Source of the DNA: Ascidia mentula
Taxonomy: Eukaryota > Chordata > Ascidiacea > Phlebobranchia > Ascidiidae
Direction of reading: 5' to 3'
Length of the DNA stretch: 64,000 bases
Assembly (NCBI GenBank): GCA_947561715.1
Contig: OX387201.1
Location: forward strand, 2,250,001-2,314,000
The notes beneath the pieces are model-generated. The model saw only the letters and a program-made list of their open reading frames with translations, searched no databases and was not told the DNA's origin. A program made the position numbers and the translations under genes. Of this stretch, positions 34,701-45,900 are shown piece after piece (the stretch's first letter is position 1; the number at the start of each line of letters is the position of its first letter).

Positions 34701-36723
34701 AGGTCACTTGACTAAAATCTACACGCCATAAGGCCAAGGATTGCGTCGGCTCCGCGTCATATACACCATACACTATATACGGAGATTCGTATACAACTAA
34801 TGCATTCCCTAGAATTGCAATATCAGTCTCATTTCCAGTTATTTTAACACGCAATAAAGAACCACGTACTTTTGTAATTTACCACAAGCAGAAATCCTAC
34901 AATTGGATTTTGTATCGAATAATTAAGTGAAATTATTTCATCTTCTTACCGGGTTCGACTCGCTCGCAAACGTTGGTGGTCCAAAAATGGTGTGGATTTG
35001 ATTTCATGCCGTGTAATTGGAGAGGGTGGGTTTGACACGAATGAGTAAAATGCGTCTTGATGCATTTGATCAAACTTTCAGGCGCCTTAAAACAGAGGTC
35101 GGCAACCATTGGTTTCCATAATGCGATTATTTGTAGCACGATTTACGAGTTTTCCAATACTGTTTTATGTAAACAAATAAAATATTGCTCTATTTTACAC
35201 AAAAAATTGTTGAATCGCGAAGTCAGTGACATTTTGACTTAATTTTTACCTTTGGTTACTGCCTTCAATGACGTAAATGTTTGCATGCAATCAATCACTT
35301 GATCAATTACTTGCGAAACATTACCCTGACAAGTTTATTGAGAACAGATAAATTTATGCCTAGAGAAATATGTACCAGATGCCTGATTTGGACAAACAAC
35401 TGTATCTCACAGTGTACATAACCATGTATCGTTTCTGAGGAAGCCGTTTCAAGGTCCGAGATCAGGTTTCAAGGAGATTGTTAATGATCAACTAAAGTGA
35501 TATCAGTACAAACATGTTTACCATTGTCCCGCATACGGTTGGCGGCCACGCTGACTTCGTCCTGTGCGTCACCATCGGTAAACAAGATCAAAACCTAAAA
35601 AACAAACGAGAATATAAAATACACATTCTTTTCCGCCAGTGCGTTCTTTCCACGACAAGGGGCCAAGTGTGTATTTGCCTGAACCAAATTCAATTGGACT
35701 TAGCGACCGTAACCAACAAAATAAATCCGTGTTTGCCACAAAACCACAAATTTGTAGCATGGAATCAGTCAAGCTTGTAACAGGGTGTACTGAGATTCTT
35801 CTTTCAAATATTTCAAACAATTAAAAATCCCACCTGGTTTTGTCTCCCTGCAAATCTCCCCAACCAAATCGCGACGGAAACGGTTTATTGCGTCATAACT
35901 GGCCGCTTCTTGGACGTGCGTGACCACTGGGGCGGAACCGATAACATCTAGGCCTGATGTCCACGTGTCCCCGGCGCCTGAAAATTAAGTTTAATCAAAT
36001 TTTATGAACAATTCAGAAGCAATCTGGATTAAATATAATCCGCATAACCTTAACCGCGTTAATTCGGTAAAACAAAATAGGTTAAAACATGAAAAGTTGA
36101 AAGTAGAATAAAAGGTTGTAACGAACCGATTGCAAATACATATTGGAGTTTAGCATCATCACGAAGGAGTTTAGCGGCTTGTTCAATGTTGTCGCCTGAT
36201 CTGCCATCCGTGAGTACGATCAACACCTGGAACATTAAAAAGAAATGCAAGTGAAGGTAGTTAAAAGACACACCTTTTACAACGTTTAAATTTTTTAAAG
36301 GAATGTACATAGCGTCATATTAGTGTTTCATCACAACAACCAATGCTTTTTTCACGTAAATTATTCAATTTATTGAAATCACGTACAAATTGCCTTTAAC
36401 ATTTAGTTTGCAAACTGCGATGATCGCAACCTATTCAAAGTGAAATAAATTACTTTTGGTGCTCCAGCTCGACCTTCGTTCGCTTCAGAAAAACCCTCCT
36501 CTTTCATCTGACGTAATGTTTGTCCTGTGTAAGTCGGTCCTCCAATCAAATCCATCTGATAGATGGCATGCAAGATCTCCCGCTTGGTGGCGTGCTCTTG
36601 AAGGTCAAACTCGTGTCTGACGTCAGACGAATATTGGGTTAACGTCAAAGCTGTAAAAAAGAAAAGGCCATTACATAACACTACCTCAAATATTTGCGAT
36701 GAATGTAAACAGGAAATTGTGTA

Positions 36724-36776
36724 AGCTGCAGACAGATGGCCACTGTTTCGACCTCAAAGGTCTCATCAGTGCAGCT
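36724..36776 (-). ncRNA. Hammerhead ribozyme, copy C (intact)
   Basis: Minus strand: stem I AGCTGCA/TGCAGCT (7 bp), CTGATGA, stem II GACC/GGTC with loop TTTGA, GAAA, stem III ACAG/CTGT with a 7-nt loop, cleavage triplet GTC. Every core position matches the consensus. It lies in a vWA copy 1 intron in the same sense as that gene, so transcription of the gene could yield the ribozyme. Confidence 0.85.
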
Positions 36777-37960
36777 GGTGTGACTTTTAGACGACTTTGC
36801 TGAGATAAGGAAATGTTTTATCAGTTTAATGTAAGAGAGGCACATTAAGCGTGACTAAATGAAAGCTACGCCAGACTAAACAAAATTCGAAACATTCTTT
36901 TATCCTGGGATAACTGTTCCATTTTCTCGACATCAATATGTTTCAAGTTTGTTATTCTCAAGGTTCTTCACTCCGATGCTCTCAGATCCATCCACCAGGA
37001 AGTGGAGATCAACCTCCTGACTTGCAACACTCTGTATGGAAAGGGGGTTCGACTGATAATAAATTTGCAGTTTATATGATTCGAGTTAAGCCAGCAATAA
37101 AGTCTGGAGCAAAGCCTAAATATGAAATAAACAGATAGGGGCTGGCATAGCACGCCACTACAACACAATATAAAGTACAGTCGCACTGCTATTTTTACTG
37201 AATTTACAGCTCTGAAAAAAACAAAAAAAAATAATGAACAATTTATATTTCCAAAAATTGTAAGCAATGCGAAATGGTTTAAATTTAAAAGTTGGCCAAC
37301 CTAGTTCAGCTTGCACACAGATGAGAGACACCAGCTTGCTGTGCATCCGCTGGATACCGAATTCCGATCTGAAAAAGAATTTCACTGGTCAATAAATACC
37401 GATGTAACTACAAACATAATTTCCATTTTCTGTTTAATGTTTAATGTTTGGTGTCTGTTAAGCACAAAAATTAAAGTTTGGCTGCAGTCTACGTGAAATA
37501 ACTTGGCGGTGCACCTGTGTACTTTTTATTAAGGGTACTTTATACGTTTTAACCTACAAGCATGTTTGGTGTAAAGTTTGTTTAGCGTATTCTCATTGTA
37601 GCATCATCTGCCTACCTGTTCAGCCACCTTTGCGGCCACTGTGACGTCATCTAGCGATTGTCCGTCGGCGAGAGTGATCAGAATACGAGGAACGTTGTCA
37701 CGTGGTTCTGAGAAGACGCTGTTGATGGTGAAGTCGATTGCTCGACCGATGTTGGTTCCGCCACGCTGGTACCTGAAATATACAAAAGATATTTGACTTG
37801 TAATAGAAACATTTGCATTCCATGCATGTGTTACTTTGAGCGAAGGCCTCCTGGCATTGGTCGTCCCACTGGAACCGCTTTCCTTTTTCTGTCTGCCTGT
37901 GGAGGGGACCTGCAATCTTCGCATAGTCACGAATAAATTTGCGATAGTAAGATGTTAGGC

Positions 37961-38954
37961 CTAAAACTGCCGGATCTCTTTGACATTACGCGGTGTCGGC
38001 CATTCGGAAACCGACTGTACTTTGTTGGGGTCGCATCGTATTCCGTCCTTCGACAACACGTGACCTAAAAAAGCCACCTCCTCTTTGAAAAGCGAACACT
38101 TAGACGGCTTTAACATCAGCCCCGCGGTTTGAATTCTCTCTAGGACGTCAGCTAGTCGATTTAAGTGTTGCTCGAAAGTATTGGAGTAAACAATAATGTC
38201 ATCCAGATACGCTAAGGCACCCCGCCACTCGATTCCGCTTAATACCATGCGCATTAAGCGTTGAAAGGTCGCTGCCGAATTACATAGACCCATAGGCAAC
38301 GTTAAATTCAAACAGGACGACGTGACTGGTAAACGCAGTTTTCTCTTGCGAAGAGGCATCCATAGCGACCTGCCAATAGCCAGATTTCAGGTCTAGCGTA
38401 GAAAAATACGCCGCGTTCGACATTTGGTCAAGGCTGTCGTCTATCCGGGGGATCGGGTAACTGTTCTTTTTAGTTAGCTCGTTTAGCTTGCGGTAATCGA
38501 CACAAAAACGAGTCTCACCGGATTTCTTCCGAACCAACACGATCGGACTGCTCCACGGCGATTTAGACGGCCGAATCAGTCCTTGTTTGTCCATTTCTGC
38601 CAAAATCTCTTCCACTTTCGCCTTGTTGTGGTGGGGCATGCGGCGGGGTGGCTGTCGCACTGGGGCGTTATTTCCTGTGTCGATCACGTGACGCACCACA
38701 TCCGTGCGTCCAAGGTCAACGTCAGAGGTTGAGAAGGCGTCCTGGTTGGCGCGAAGAAGGGCAAACAGCTCTCCTCTTTGTTCTTCAGTTAGGTGGTTTC
38801 CGATCTGAGCTTGCTCTATAATGCACTTAAACGGGTCACGGTTATCCGCTGTTTCGTGTGGTGACACCGAACAAATTTCAGCGCAGCCGCCAAAACAATC
38901 CGGGTGTTTACATTTCGCCGACGATCCATCGACTACCACACATGCGCCAGACAT
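37961..38954 (-). pseudogene. Reverse transcriptase region of the LTR element, frameshifted
   Basis: The first frame (38280-38954) contains a PSKSPWSSPIVLVRKK block and STLDLKSGYWQ. The second frame (37961-38359) contains the YLDDIIVYS catalytic motif and the AFLGHVLS block. A shift between the two frames near 38310, and another near 37962, prevent a single product. Confidence 0.85.
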
Positions 38955-39922
38955 TGGACATTCGACATTGCCAAAGGCATATACACATGCGATGCCTGGG
39001 CGATCCTTGACCCGCTTGGTATTTCTACCGCTTCGTCCCCCAAATTCGCGACATAGACCCCAACAGTGTTACTCTGCGCCATCGTTATACTCGTAGCCGT
39101 CAACAACCCATATTTTTCCACAAACCCGTCTATCTTCTCAGTTAGAAAAGGGGTCTCCCTGGTGTGCGGCTTTTGGCAAAAGTTTGCTGTTACACATACC
39201 TCGGTAAACACGGGGATGGTGACATCGTCGACGACGTATACCTCGGAAGGTTGTGGCAACGGCACCGGAGAATGCGAGAGTGGCACGCTTGCATTCCCTG
39301 CTGTTAGCACGTTGGCTTCGTAGCAGATCTGGCAATTGTTTGACTGGAGGAAATCTAATCCAAGAATAAGGTCGTGCGTAAGATTGTCTACAATGTAAAA
39401 ACTCGCGTGAGTCATCAAACCTCCCACTCGGAGGGGAAGTTCGACGCAGCCTTTTACCGCCAATTGCTGTCCGCCGGCCCCGACCAAGTTCTTCTTTGAG
39501 CACCTGTTTACCCGGTCGTGATGCTCGGCGCTTAAGGAATGCCACTTTAGGGTATTAATCAAGCAGACACTGGAGCCGGTGTCCAACAACGCACACATCC
39601 TCATCTGGCCGACTAGTAAGTTGACAAACCGCAACGGCGCTGCGGGTGTAGCGGGTTTTTGTACCGACTTTGGCGCCAAGCATTTGGGTGCATCTCGAGT
39701 TATACGTTTTTGGTCAAAGTGACATTTTATCTCCGATGCGCGACGAATGGATCTGGAAAACGCAGGTGTACATGGTATGTTTTGATGTCTCGTGTCGACG
39801 TCCTTTGTGCGCATACCCGTATGCGGGAAGTCGCGCCTCATATGGCCCAGTCCACCGCAACCATAGCAAGTCCGTGCTCGCACGTTGTTGTATTGTGGTC
39901 GTTCGCGCTTTATGGCATCCAC
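38933..39922 (-). CDS. Zinc knuckle and aspartic protease region of the LTR element
   Basis: An open frame of 329 codons overlaps the gag end by about 13 nt in another frame, which may reflect frameshift expression. It carries CYGCGGLGHMRRDF, a CCHC-type knuckle whose last Cys is replaced by Phe, and the protease signature LLDTGSSVCLI. It is part of a defective element. Confidence 0.8.
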   Translation of the reverse strand: MDAIKRERPQYNNVRARTCYGCGGLGHMRRDFPHTGMRTKDVDTRHQNIPCTPAFSRSIRRASEIKCHFDQKRITRDAPKCLAPKSVQKPATPAAPLRFVNLLVGQMRMCALLDTGSSVCLINTLKWHSLSAEHHDRVNRCSKKNLVGAGGQQLAVKGCVELPLRVGGLMTHASFYIVDNLTHDLILGLDFLQSNNCQICYEANVLTAGNASVPLSHSPVPLPQPSEVYVVDDVTIPVFTEVCVTANFCQKPHTRETPFLTEKIDGFVEKYGLLTATSITMAQSNTVGVYVANLGDEAVEIPSGSRIAQASHVYMPLAMSNVQCLAHVW

Positions 39923-40509
39923 TTGAGCTTGTAACGCTTGTGTTTTAGTACTAATTCCATCTCTGATGCTCTTGTGTTCACTGCAGCGACTTCGACAAAG
40001 CTCGTTTGCGTATTGACAACGACTTGAGCTGCGGCTCTGAATGATTGCTCATACTTCATGGTGATCGGGATAGTGTCCGCGAGGCGCCGGTCTTGCAAGC
40101 CTTGCAGTAAGGTAATGTACAGGACCTCATTTTTAAGGGCCGCGTCAGCGGAGTTGCTGTAGGCACCATCGCCCAGTGTCTGTAGGGCGTAAACAAATTC
40201 ACGTGCGGATTCGCCAGGTAATTGCACGCGCCTTATCAGCTCGGCGCGTTGACGCTCTGCGTGTTGACCAGTAGCCCTTTGGCGCAATGCGCGTTCTTTG
40301 AGGTCCTTGTAGGAAACCTCGAACAAGTTTGCGTCTTTTTCTTGTATTGTCCATTTCAAGTCGTTGTCAATGCTTGCCAGGAACAGGTGTCGTTTCATTT
40401 CTTCTGAGGCCTCGACGCTCGTACAATATGACTCAAATACATTAAAATACTGTCCTAGGTCAGCTCCCGGCCGTAAGGGCGGAGGTTGCATTAAAACATT
40501 AAAAGCCAT
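39910..40509 (-). CDS. Gag-like protein of the LTR element
   Basis: 199 codons, starting MAFNVLMQPPPLRPG and containing typical gag-type text (FLASIDNDLKW, ESAREFVYALQTLG). A second, shortened copy with a frame change lies at 60530-61054. Confidence 0.8.
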   Translation of the reverse strand: MAFNVLMQPPPLRPGADLGQYFNVFESYCTSVEASEEMKRHLFLASIDNDLKWTIQEKDANLFEVSYKDLKERALRQRATGQHAERQRAELIRRVQLPGESAREFVYALQTLGDGAYSNSADAALKNEVLYITLLQGLQDRRLADTIPITMKYEQSFRAAAQVVVNTQTSFVEVAAVNTRASEMELVLKHKRYKLKWMP

Positions 40510-40619
40510 TGTTAAGAAAAACCAACCTTTAAAATATCATAAAACCAAAATACACGTAGGGAGTCTTCCCAGTAAAACCAGCCGGGTGTGGTGACAGGGT
40601 CCTGGCGTGCTCGCCAAGT

Positions 40620-40962
40620 TGTTACGGAATTATTTCGGCAGCTTTGTAATTAAGCGGTTAGATGTTTTTGGGTGGCGATGTTATCTCCCAATTAACCCTT
40701 CTACCTAATTCGGTACTTTGCACAAAACTGCCTCCCTAATTCTGATAGGAGAGGGGAGACGAAAGTAATAAAATAGTGTGGTGAAAGTGAAGTGAGAGAC
40801 TTAAAAGCGATATACGTGCCTAAAACAATATAATAAATACGTGGTAACAACGAAAGAAAACAGTGAAATTACAAGGTGCCAGCAAGAAAGGTGAAAACAA
40901 TGAAATACATACAATAACTAACAAAAGTGAAAGGTGACGTGAAGCATAGAAAATTCGTAACA
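40620..40962 (-). repeat. 5' LTR of the element, 343 bp form
   Basis: Ends TGTTAC/GTAACA. The related LTR at 61165-61797 is 633 bp, with about 290 bp of extra sequence between CTGATA and ATAGGAGAGG, so this copy probably carries an internal deletion. Confidence 0.8.
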
Positions 40963-41044
40963 CATGCATAAAATTAAGCTTGCGTTGTATCCCTGGCCTG
41001 TTTGATAGCATTGTGCATTATAGTACACTTATGTTCTGTTTCAG

Positions 41045-41477
41045 GGAAAAAATACTTACGTAGACAAGTCAGGTAAGACTCGCCTTTTTCTCGTCTCTCT
41101 CTCTCTCAGACTTAGTAGAGAAGTCGGGTATTAGACAAGTCAGGTAAGACTCGCCTTTTTCTTGTCTCTCTCTTTCTCTCTTAGACTTACGTAGACAAGT
41201 CGGGTATGGTTTGGTGGGAACGTATTAGTCGTAGGACACCAAAAAGTTTCTTGTTGCAAAAATAAACCTTTGTGTATGACGTGCAAACTACTAAACATTT
41301 GTTTGTGTTGGTTTACTTTCAAGAAAATGAGTTAAACACATGTAAGTTTCCGCCAAACATGTTAGAGAGAGAAAGACGAGAAAAAAGCAAGTCTTACCTG
41401 ACTTGTCTACGTGAGAGAAAGAGAGAGACGAGAAAAAGGCGAGTCTTACCTGACTTGTCTACGTAAGTATTTTTTCC
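41045..41477. mobile_element. MITE with long inverted ends and 9-bp target duplication (Mutator-like)
   Basis: Long, nearly perfect inverted ends (starting GGAAAAAATACTTACGTAGA; about 60 bp with a CT/GA-rich part) are flanked by direct CTGTTTCAG at 41036-41044 and 41478-41486. Counterpart sites ending near 60171 and 61880 hold the 9-mer once. A 9-bp duplication with long ends is typical of Mutator-like elements. No transposase is present. The left side contains an internal partial repeat of the arm. Confidence 0.8.
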
Positions 41478-41486
41478 CTGTTTCAG

Positions 41487-42300
41487 GACGCATATTGGTA
41501 TTTCTATGAAAATTAGTTTTGGTGCTGGGAAATGCCCACAGTGTAAACCTGTGTCACAATGCAAAGTCATGCATCACCAAGCAAAGCAGTGACGCAATTA
41601 AGTTAAGTTTGCGGTTGAATGAGCGCACATGTGCGTGCTGTTGTCATGGCGAATTTTAGGGTGTTTGGGGGCAGTTTTAGTGGGGTTTTGAGCTATTCCA
41701 ATTAGGTAGTAACTTGCTGGTGGGTGCTGCTGAAATTTATGTTGAAAATGGAGCAAAAAAATCAGGCTGTGTTTGTGGCAAAATGAATCGTTTAAGTGTC
41801 CAATCATTTGTGATTTTATGAAAGATCCATTTCATATCTACAAATTTTGATCAAAATTAGTCTCCAAAAAAATGGTTTAGCCACCCTGGTTACTCAATAT
41901 TTTGGTTAAAAGAGCAACCAAAAATGGAACTGGATTTTGCAGAAAAATGAATCGTTCAACTACCCACTCATTTGCATTTTTTTGTAAGTTCCAACTCTTC
42001 TCTATGCGATGGCATCAAATTTAGTTGCTGAAAAAGTGTTAAAGCCCCCCCCCCCCAAGGGCTGGGTATACCCCCCTGCTGGTCATATGATCTTCCAGGA
42101 GGCCCAAAAAGTCCTTGCTCTGTACAGTCTCATCCAGGAGCAAATTTTTTTTTTCAACTTTGTAGAATTTTAGGTCCCTATGTAAGTCACAAGACCCATC
42201 AACGGTCATTGGGAAACAAGCGGAACAGTCCCTAGATGCATTACAGCCGAGGGCCTTGAACACAGGATTTCTCCAATCTAATACCCATATAGGTCCTTAA
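41487..42300. other. Unit-1-specific segment at the duplication junction
   Basis: In units 2 and 3 the flanking sequence CTGTTTCAG is joined almost directly to CCAATAAG, so this ~815 bp was deleted there or inserted here. It contains a C-run near 42047. A minus-strand open frame at 42039-42263 has no recognisable domain. Confidence 0.5.
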
Positions 42301-42417
42301 GTTGCCAATAAGTGTTTTGCAACGCTGCTTCTCTATTCCTAATTTTTGGGGGAAGTTGCACCATTGCAATCGTCTGATCATTAAATGAATGCAGAAAACC
42401 AGGTTTGAGGTCAAAAC

Positions 42418-42495
42418 AGCAGATCACAAAAGTTAAGCTTATGACAGTATAAAATGGTATATTGGGCATCGGAAAGTGTCTTGATGTAATGAACG
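42418..42495 (-). pseudogene. AMFR exon 1-like fragment (junction of units 1 and 2)
   Basis: About 80 bp closely match the AMFR first exon: translated TSRHFPMPNIPFYTVIS versus TSRHFPMPSISFYTVIS. Similarity stops after GATCTGCT. It lies 0.4 kb before the last exon of LAPTM4-3. Confidence 0.75.
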
Positions 42496-42909
42496 TCAAG
42501 AAAACGGACAAAAAAAAGTTTTGAAATACCCGGATATTGCAACTTCTTAAAGACTTATTACAAGCATGTGGCATATTGGTAAACCTAACACTTTGGAAGA
42601 ATTTTGAGACATTAACAAAAATTTCATAATTGTTTCATTTACACAAAAAATGCAGATTCGCCTTGGGATTTGGTCAGACGAGCCCAAACTAAACTTTTGC
42701 AAAAAATCAACTGTTTTTAGTAGTGTGTAAACTAACCATTCTATTACCGTTAAAGACTTCCATAAAAGAAAAAGAACGAATACAAAAGAAATTGAATTGA
42801 ACTTGTGGTTATGTGTTTGTACAAATGTAGCGACTACATAGGACACAACATGCAGATCAATCATGTATGTACAACTTTAGTGCTGCTCTTGTTTTTTCTT
42901 CCCTTTTGT

Positions 42910-45900
42910 TTATGCCATCTGGGCCATGTACGCCGCCGGGGCAATCGCATCAACTGGCTCCATGTCATCAACAAGTGGAATTTTCTGCACATCTAGAACT
43001 CTTGCAGGCTGAATAATTGTACAAGCATTAAAGTTAGCTTAAAATATATCGACATTTTACTTGATATGACATATTTGTATTTTCTTTTTTACCAACAAGT
43101 CGTTTTTATAACAGAAACATTGCAACAGTTTTTAGACCGTCAAACACATAGAATTTAAACAAAACAAAATATCTGAAAGTATTTACTCACAGTATAAACG
43201 TGGGTATGTTGAACAGAAGCTTGTTGCCAAGCAAGTGTTGAGATTGGGCCGGCAATTCTTGGCTAAAACAAAAAAAAAACTTTGTGCACATGAGCATTAA
43301 TAAATAAGCAGTAGATTTATGCTGGGTTGCAAACTGCACAAAAGTTTTAAAAGGGTCAGCTTTGTGGAAATGTGTTTGTGATAAAAAATCAACTTTTTCT
43401 ATTAAACAACATCGGAATAGTCCATTGGTGTTCATTTAACTCTAAAAATCCAATATGTTTTTTATCAGCTGTAATACACAATATTTTCTTACTGTTTTTC
43501 AAAACATAAATCACAAGAAATATAAACTGATATTTAAGAAGGATATAGCCGATGGTAGAGAAATATCCTGACAGAAACACATCAAGGAATATAGAGATTG
43601 TAAATAAGTGGGGGTAGGGTAGTTATACCTCCATCTGAATGTCCTTGTAGCATCTGTAAAATACAGATGTGAAGTAGGATTTCAGAAGGAGGATAAAAAC
43701 CAATGTTCCGATGAAAATGGCACCACAACCAGCTACCCCCATATTGCGAATACTTTCCAGTAGGGTGGAATTCTTTTCCTCCAATATCTGCAATTCAACG
43801 GTAAAACTTTTTGAATTCTGTTCATAAAATTCTGTTTCATATACACAGAAAATGGTTTTTAAAGGCAACATACTTCAAGAATACCAAGGTATATTGCTTT
43901 CCAGAAAATACAGAGAATGACGATCAACAACAAAAAACCAAAAATAACCAGAACTCCAGACAAAAACATGGGTAGCAGTAAGCCAGCACTTTTCTGATAA
44001 AAGTAAAATATTGTTTGTCAATTTTACAAGCAATTATCTGAAATAAATTGTTTTATTTATACACATAAATAATGATTAAGATTTTTGTACTTACACTTCT
44101 GATGCCATGAATAGCCAAGGATGCAAAAACCACAACAAGAATATCAGCAAATAAACTGGCAAGTTTTACTGAAAAAAAAAGAGGATTAGAATAGTCAAAT
44201 TACAATCAAACAGTTGTGAGAAAACCAGAGTTACAAACATGGCATTTTCCTTCTTAACTCTACATCCACACAATGTCAAGTGTTATTTAACCAACAATAA
44301 TTGTGTTTACTGAAAAGTATGAGTGAGAGACACATGTTGATTGGTATGAAAATATTTTTTTTAGATCATTTTTACATCAAGTTTTACACAGGTAAAAACT
44401 TTCATTCTAAAAACATAAAAACGCAACTTTTCTGAACAAATAACAGAATACAAAAATCACCATAAAAATGTTAATAAATATGACAAAAAGTAAAAATATC
44501 TACCTGTGTTGCTAGAATGGTAGGAATAGTAAGGGTCTCCATTGGCCAGTTGAACAACACTTCCCATTGCTCCAAGACACCCAAAAACCTGACGAAAAAC
44601 ACACAAGAAAAATTAGGTTTAGTGACTTAATTTCCATTGAGCCAAATAATTCATTGAAATTAAAGTATGTTTGTATTTATTTGATTCCTAATAAATGAAA
44701 TTATAACCTGCAATACACAGAAAAATACCCTTTGCACTGGCTTTAAAACATGACCACAATGGAACAGGAAACAGCACAGTTTAGCATGTTAAGTGTTACC
44801 TTAACGAAACGTACGAGCCCATCAAACCTTATACGACATAGCAGCTGGCACAAATTGGTAACTCTAAAAACGTTAGTTTGAGTAGAGGTAAACAGCGTGA
44901 AGCACCATAACTCCAAGAGCTTTGCCCGATTATTTCTTCCATTTCGCTATTTATAGTTATAAGTAATAATGGCTTGTAGCAGGGCATCGATTTGTGTCTT
45001 TTTCACCATTCTAAGTGTTCGACATGGGCGGCGTAAAAATGTTAAATTACAGGTATGCAGTACCATGAACAGACCAATGCTACTATCCATAAATTCATAA
45101 ATTGAATTACTATAATAGCTAAATTAGGCCTCACATATCGGTCACGCCAATCTTGCAACATTCACATCGATTGTACTCGTTTTTTTCAAGATTGGACGAC
45201 AACGATTTTCCTTTTGACATGTAGTTGACAATTTTTTGCCGTAGATGCTGGTGGCAAAAGTGGTTCGAAGACGTTGGTGCCAGTATCAGTTGTTTAAATG
45301 TAAACCGCAAACAACTATTTGGGGAGAAATTTGTAATTCGAGTCACTATTAAACAACAGCATTCAACTGAACGATTATGTAGTGTTGAAAACTTATGCCA
45401 TCATTGTTTGCTATGCCGAGACTCCCACCCAAAACAATTTTGTGTGTTTAGATGTCTAAATAAATGCACGGCAACAAATTTTTGGACAAAATTCATGCAA
45501 GAAACAGCCAGCACTTGCTTTAACCCTTATCAGCCACAGCAAATCAGCGCGTGATGTTTCAACCTAACCATTGTTTCCAAACATGGAGCATTGTAACGGA
45601 ACAAATGGCATTCTTACTACACATGTTGCATTGTTACAAAACAAGTATACCATTTTTCGTTCAATCAAAAAAGAGACAAGGAAGCTTCTACAATATGGAG
45701 GGATTTTAATTGTTTTGTCATTAATTCAACGTGTTTTCTAAAATTATGTTAAGTACAAGAATCCTGTAATTGAAATAAGGCTCTGGTCGTTCTCACGTGT
45801 CAGTCACCAGATACGTCAATTTTGCACGCACGACAATTTTTCTCAAGATGTTCGACACGCAATAAAAAATCGACGCACTGGCTTGTAGTATCTATGAACG

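Larger units (their letters stand above)
27415..37772 (-). pseudogene. Multi-vWA plus TSPN extracellular protein, copy 1 (frame-breaking deletions)
   Basis: Exons that can be traced: 37616-37772, 36454-36650, 36127-36226, 35834-35977, 35522-35594, 34464-34572, 34018-34182, 33612-33723, 33195-33315, 32673-32813, 32221-32334, 31793-31858, 31317-31452, 30148-30289, 29714-29857, 29300-29491, 28898-28987, 27917-27983, 27449-27587, 27415-27424. They encode parts of four vWA domains (DLMFLVDGSTSVG, TDGRSGDN), a Ser/Thr/Pro linker, a TSPN/laminin-G-like domain (GGLPMEFAFIATFRM, FNRRFHKLEL, DVAEECCEIPG) and a short basic tail. Relative to copy 2 it lacks two vWA exons, and only about 25 bp remain of the exon ending at 34950. 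Joining 35834 to 35594 changes phase and reaches a stop. The 5' end is absent or lies behind the LTR insertion. Confidence 0.65.
21930..37828. repeat. Segmental duplication unit 1 (LAPTM4-2 plus vWA-TSPN copy 1)
   Basis: This block is collinear with 42495-60093, with long stretches of near-identical coding and noncoding sequence broken by discrete insertions and deletions. Its right edge is the insertion site of the LTR element. Confidence 0.9.
37829..40962 (-). mobile_element. Ty3/gypsy-type LTR retrotransposon, internally deleted and frameshifted
   Basis: It is bounded by CATG on both sides (37825-37828 and 40963-40966); the unit 2 counterpart (near 60090) has a single uninterrupted CATGCATG site. 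The 5' LTR is 40620-40962, with TGTTAC...GTAACA ends. A candidate tRNA-primer site (TTGGCGAGCACGCCAGG) starts two bases after the LTR. Gag is at 39910-40509; zinc knuckle and protease are at 38933-39922; reverse transcriptase is split over 38280-38954 and 37961-38359. The element stops in the RNase H region; only about six terminal LTR bases remain at the 3' side, and integrase is missing. Confidence 0.9.

Noticed and set aside
37273..37370. Possible exon between the first vWA exon and the next domain
   Set aside because: Frames conflict between units (a stop arises in one unit whichever frame is used), so no exon is called.
45225..45554. 109-codon plus-strand frame
   Set aside because: Lies mostly in the unit-2-specific insertion; no motif, and absent from unit 1.
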